Assembly: GCA_002404395.1 (NCBI GenBank)
Contig: DHJP01000060.1
Coordinates: forward strand, 1,054-16,177
Source: Clostridiales bacterium UBA4717
GTDB taxonomy: Bacteria > Bacillota > Clostridia > Oscillospirales > CAG-272
DNA: 15,124 bases
Reading direction: 5' to 3'
The first letter of the stretch is position 1. Each line of letters starts with the position of its first letter. The notes under the pieces were generated by a model that worked only from the letters and a program-made list of their open reading frames with translations, made no database searches and was not told where the DNA came from. This document shows, piece by piece, positions 14,010-15,124 of the stretch. The position numbers and the translations under genes are program-made.

Positions 14010-15124
14010 TTACTTGTTTTTTTCACTCATCAATATCCACTCGTTTACCTCGTCATTTTCATGCATTTTTCCGGCAGAGGCATAGTCAACCAGCTTCAGA
14101 TCATCCGAATCAAATTCAATATTGTACTTCGTAGATAAGTTCCTGCCAAAATCCGACTCGGCGTCCTTTGCTCCGTATATATCGTCGCATATATTTGAAT
14201 CAGCCATAAGCACTATAGAGCCGTAAGAAAAACCTACATATTTTTTATCTTTGATAACGACTCTGTCCTTTTTTAATTCGGTGTTCAGCTTCAGCGAAAT
14301 AACGTCGCCGTCATGTATGCACAATTCAACATATCCGCCGTTCTTTTTGGCGTCAACGAACTCATTATTTACGGTCACATCGTATCTTCTGCACCAGCCA
14401 GGAATACGGAGCTTGAATTTCTTATTTGTATTTCCGCTGATTCTGAAAGTAACACGGTCATCAAACGGATAATCGGTCTCTTCACTGATCGTCAATTCAC
14501 CGTTTACATATTCAGATGCTGTATATATCATCGGAATAATATCCTTTTCATCCTCGTGGAAAACTATATCATTCAATTTACTGATCGCGTTAAATCCGCG
14601 ATAGCGGCAGCATTTGTATGCGTTTTCAGCGGTTCTTGTAATTCTTTTACCGCAGTTCGGCTGATAGTATGCAAAATCCGTTCCGGCTTTATCAAAAGAG
14701 CCGATCAAATGATTATATACGACTTTTTCAAGCGCATCAATATATTTTGCTTCTTTGGTCTGTTTAAAGAGAAGCGCACTGAATTCACCCCATCCAACTG
14801 AAACACAGGTTTCGTTCGGCTTGAGCGCTTCATTCAAAAACTGCGCCGCGTTGCCTCCGGCGGTCCAATATTCGGCAATAGTTCCGTTGCCCGCTCTGCG
14901 GATCTGAGTGGCTTCAAGCTCATTCCAATATTTCAGCGCGCCGTCAAGCGCCTCTTCGTCACCGCACAGCTCATAATACATGACCATCGTTATGAGCGGC
15001 ATAAAATTCTCTATTCCTTTTTTGCTCTCAAGGTTTAAAAGCGTGTCAAATTCAAAGAAATTGTTTGCTGAATTTTTCAAGCGGTCGAATATATACTTCA
15101 AGAAATCAAGATACAGCTCGTTTC
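14010..15124 (-). CDS. GH127-like beta-L-arabinofuranosidase, C-terminal part (cut by window edge)
   Basis: Fragment of a DUF1680/glycoside hydrolase 127-type protein; characterised members release L-arabinofuranose from plant arabinan-type chains using a zinc-bound cysteine nucleophile. At least 371 codons are present and the frame is still open at the edge, so the true start lies outside; an in-frame TTG at 15101 is not a start. Seen: alpha-helical barrel sequence, NETCVSVGWGEF, whose Glu-x-Cys matches two zinc ligands, then YQPNCGKR and YKCCRYRGF with the Cys-Cys pair (ligand and nucleophile), followed by beta-rich domains with KLRIPGWCRRY. The usual acid/base block before ETC is not obvious. 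Codon use is more AT-rich than in neighbours. It converges on the transketolase genes at a shared terminator. No sugar transporter or regulator is in view. Confidence 0.85.
   Translation of the reverse strand, partial: NELYLDFLKYIFDRLKNSANNFFEFDTLLNLESKKGIENFMPLITMVMYYELCGDEEALDGALKYWNELEATQIRRAGNGTIAEYWTAGGNAAQFLNEALKPNETCVSVGWGEFSALLFKQTKEAKYIDALEKVVYNHLIGSFDKAGTDFAYYQPNCGKRITRTAENAYKCCRYRGFNAISKLNDIVFHEDEKDIIPMIYTASEYVNGELTISEETDYPFDDRVTFRISGNTNKKFKLRIPGWCRRYDVTVNNEFVDAKKNGGYVELCIHDGDVISLKLNTELKKDRVVIKDKKYVGFSYGSIVLMADSNICDDIYGAKDAESDFGRNLSTKYNIEFDSDDLKLVDYASAGKMHENDEVNEWILMSEKNK

Overview
The window reads as a chromosomal stretch of an anaerobic, gut-type clostridial Bacillota genome, with ordinary core genes and no sign of phage or plasmid. 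The clues are a trmN6/rsmI methyltransferase pair, a Bacillus-type class I mannose-6-phosphate isomerase, an archaeal-type (ApgM-like) phosphoglycerate mutase, a split transketolase, a Gram-positive-type signal peptidase I, strong Shine-Dalgarno (SD) sites and TTG/GTG starts. No rRNA, tRNA, CRISPR array, transposase or integrase was seen.

Layout: (1) Minus strand, 1-1963: manA, trmN6 and the first 72 codons of rsmI, tightly packed as one operon transcribed leftward. (2) 1964-2189: a divergent intergenic region with several hairpins, followed by a 43-residue plus-strand gene (2190-2321) encoding an extreme Asn/Gln-alternating peptide, and a long hairpin terminator. (3) Minus strand, 2374-3420: a stand-alone SGNH/GDSL esterase with its own candidate promoter. 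(4) Minus strand, 3569-9615: a five-gene run, apgM, lepB, two uncharacterised membrane proteins and topB (topoisomerase III), coupled by 2-20 nt gaps or a stop/start overlap except for one 95-nt gap that carries two hairpins. (5) 9616-9925: a divergent regulatory region with a candidate apgM promoter and a consensus sigma-A promoter for prfB. (6) Plus strand, 9926-13870: prfB (RF2, no programmed frameshift, TTG start), a cytoplasmic alpha/beta-hydrolase esterase, and the two transketolase subunits, closed by a strong terminator at 13882-13929. (7) Minus strand, 14010-15124: the C-terminal part of a GH127-like beta-L-arabinofuranosidase, visibly more AT-rich than the rest and cut by the window edge.

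Together these are housekeeping functions (translation termination, rRNA/tRNA methylation, protein export, DNA decatenation, central carbon metabolism) plus accessory glycan-related enzymes (two esterases and an arabinofuranosidase-like enzyme).

The most unusual signal is not a protein. Nearly every gene that starts after a real intergenic gap (seven of nine; manA and the transketolase N subunit are the exceptions) has the same leader architecture: a T-rich stretch, then a short GC-rich stem-loop of variable sequence but conserved shape (often a 6-bp stem with a 3-nt loop starting with T), then the SD and the start codon. Genes that are translationally coupled to an upstream gene lack it. Three of the seven leaders have additional hairpins further upstream. 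The different but base-paired stems look like covariation and suggest a recurrent RNA element acting on translation initiation or mRNA processing. The second unusual item is the tiny N/Q-alternating protein.
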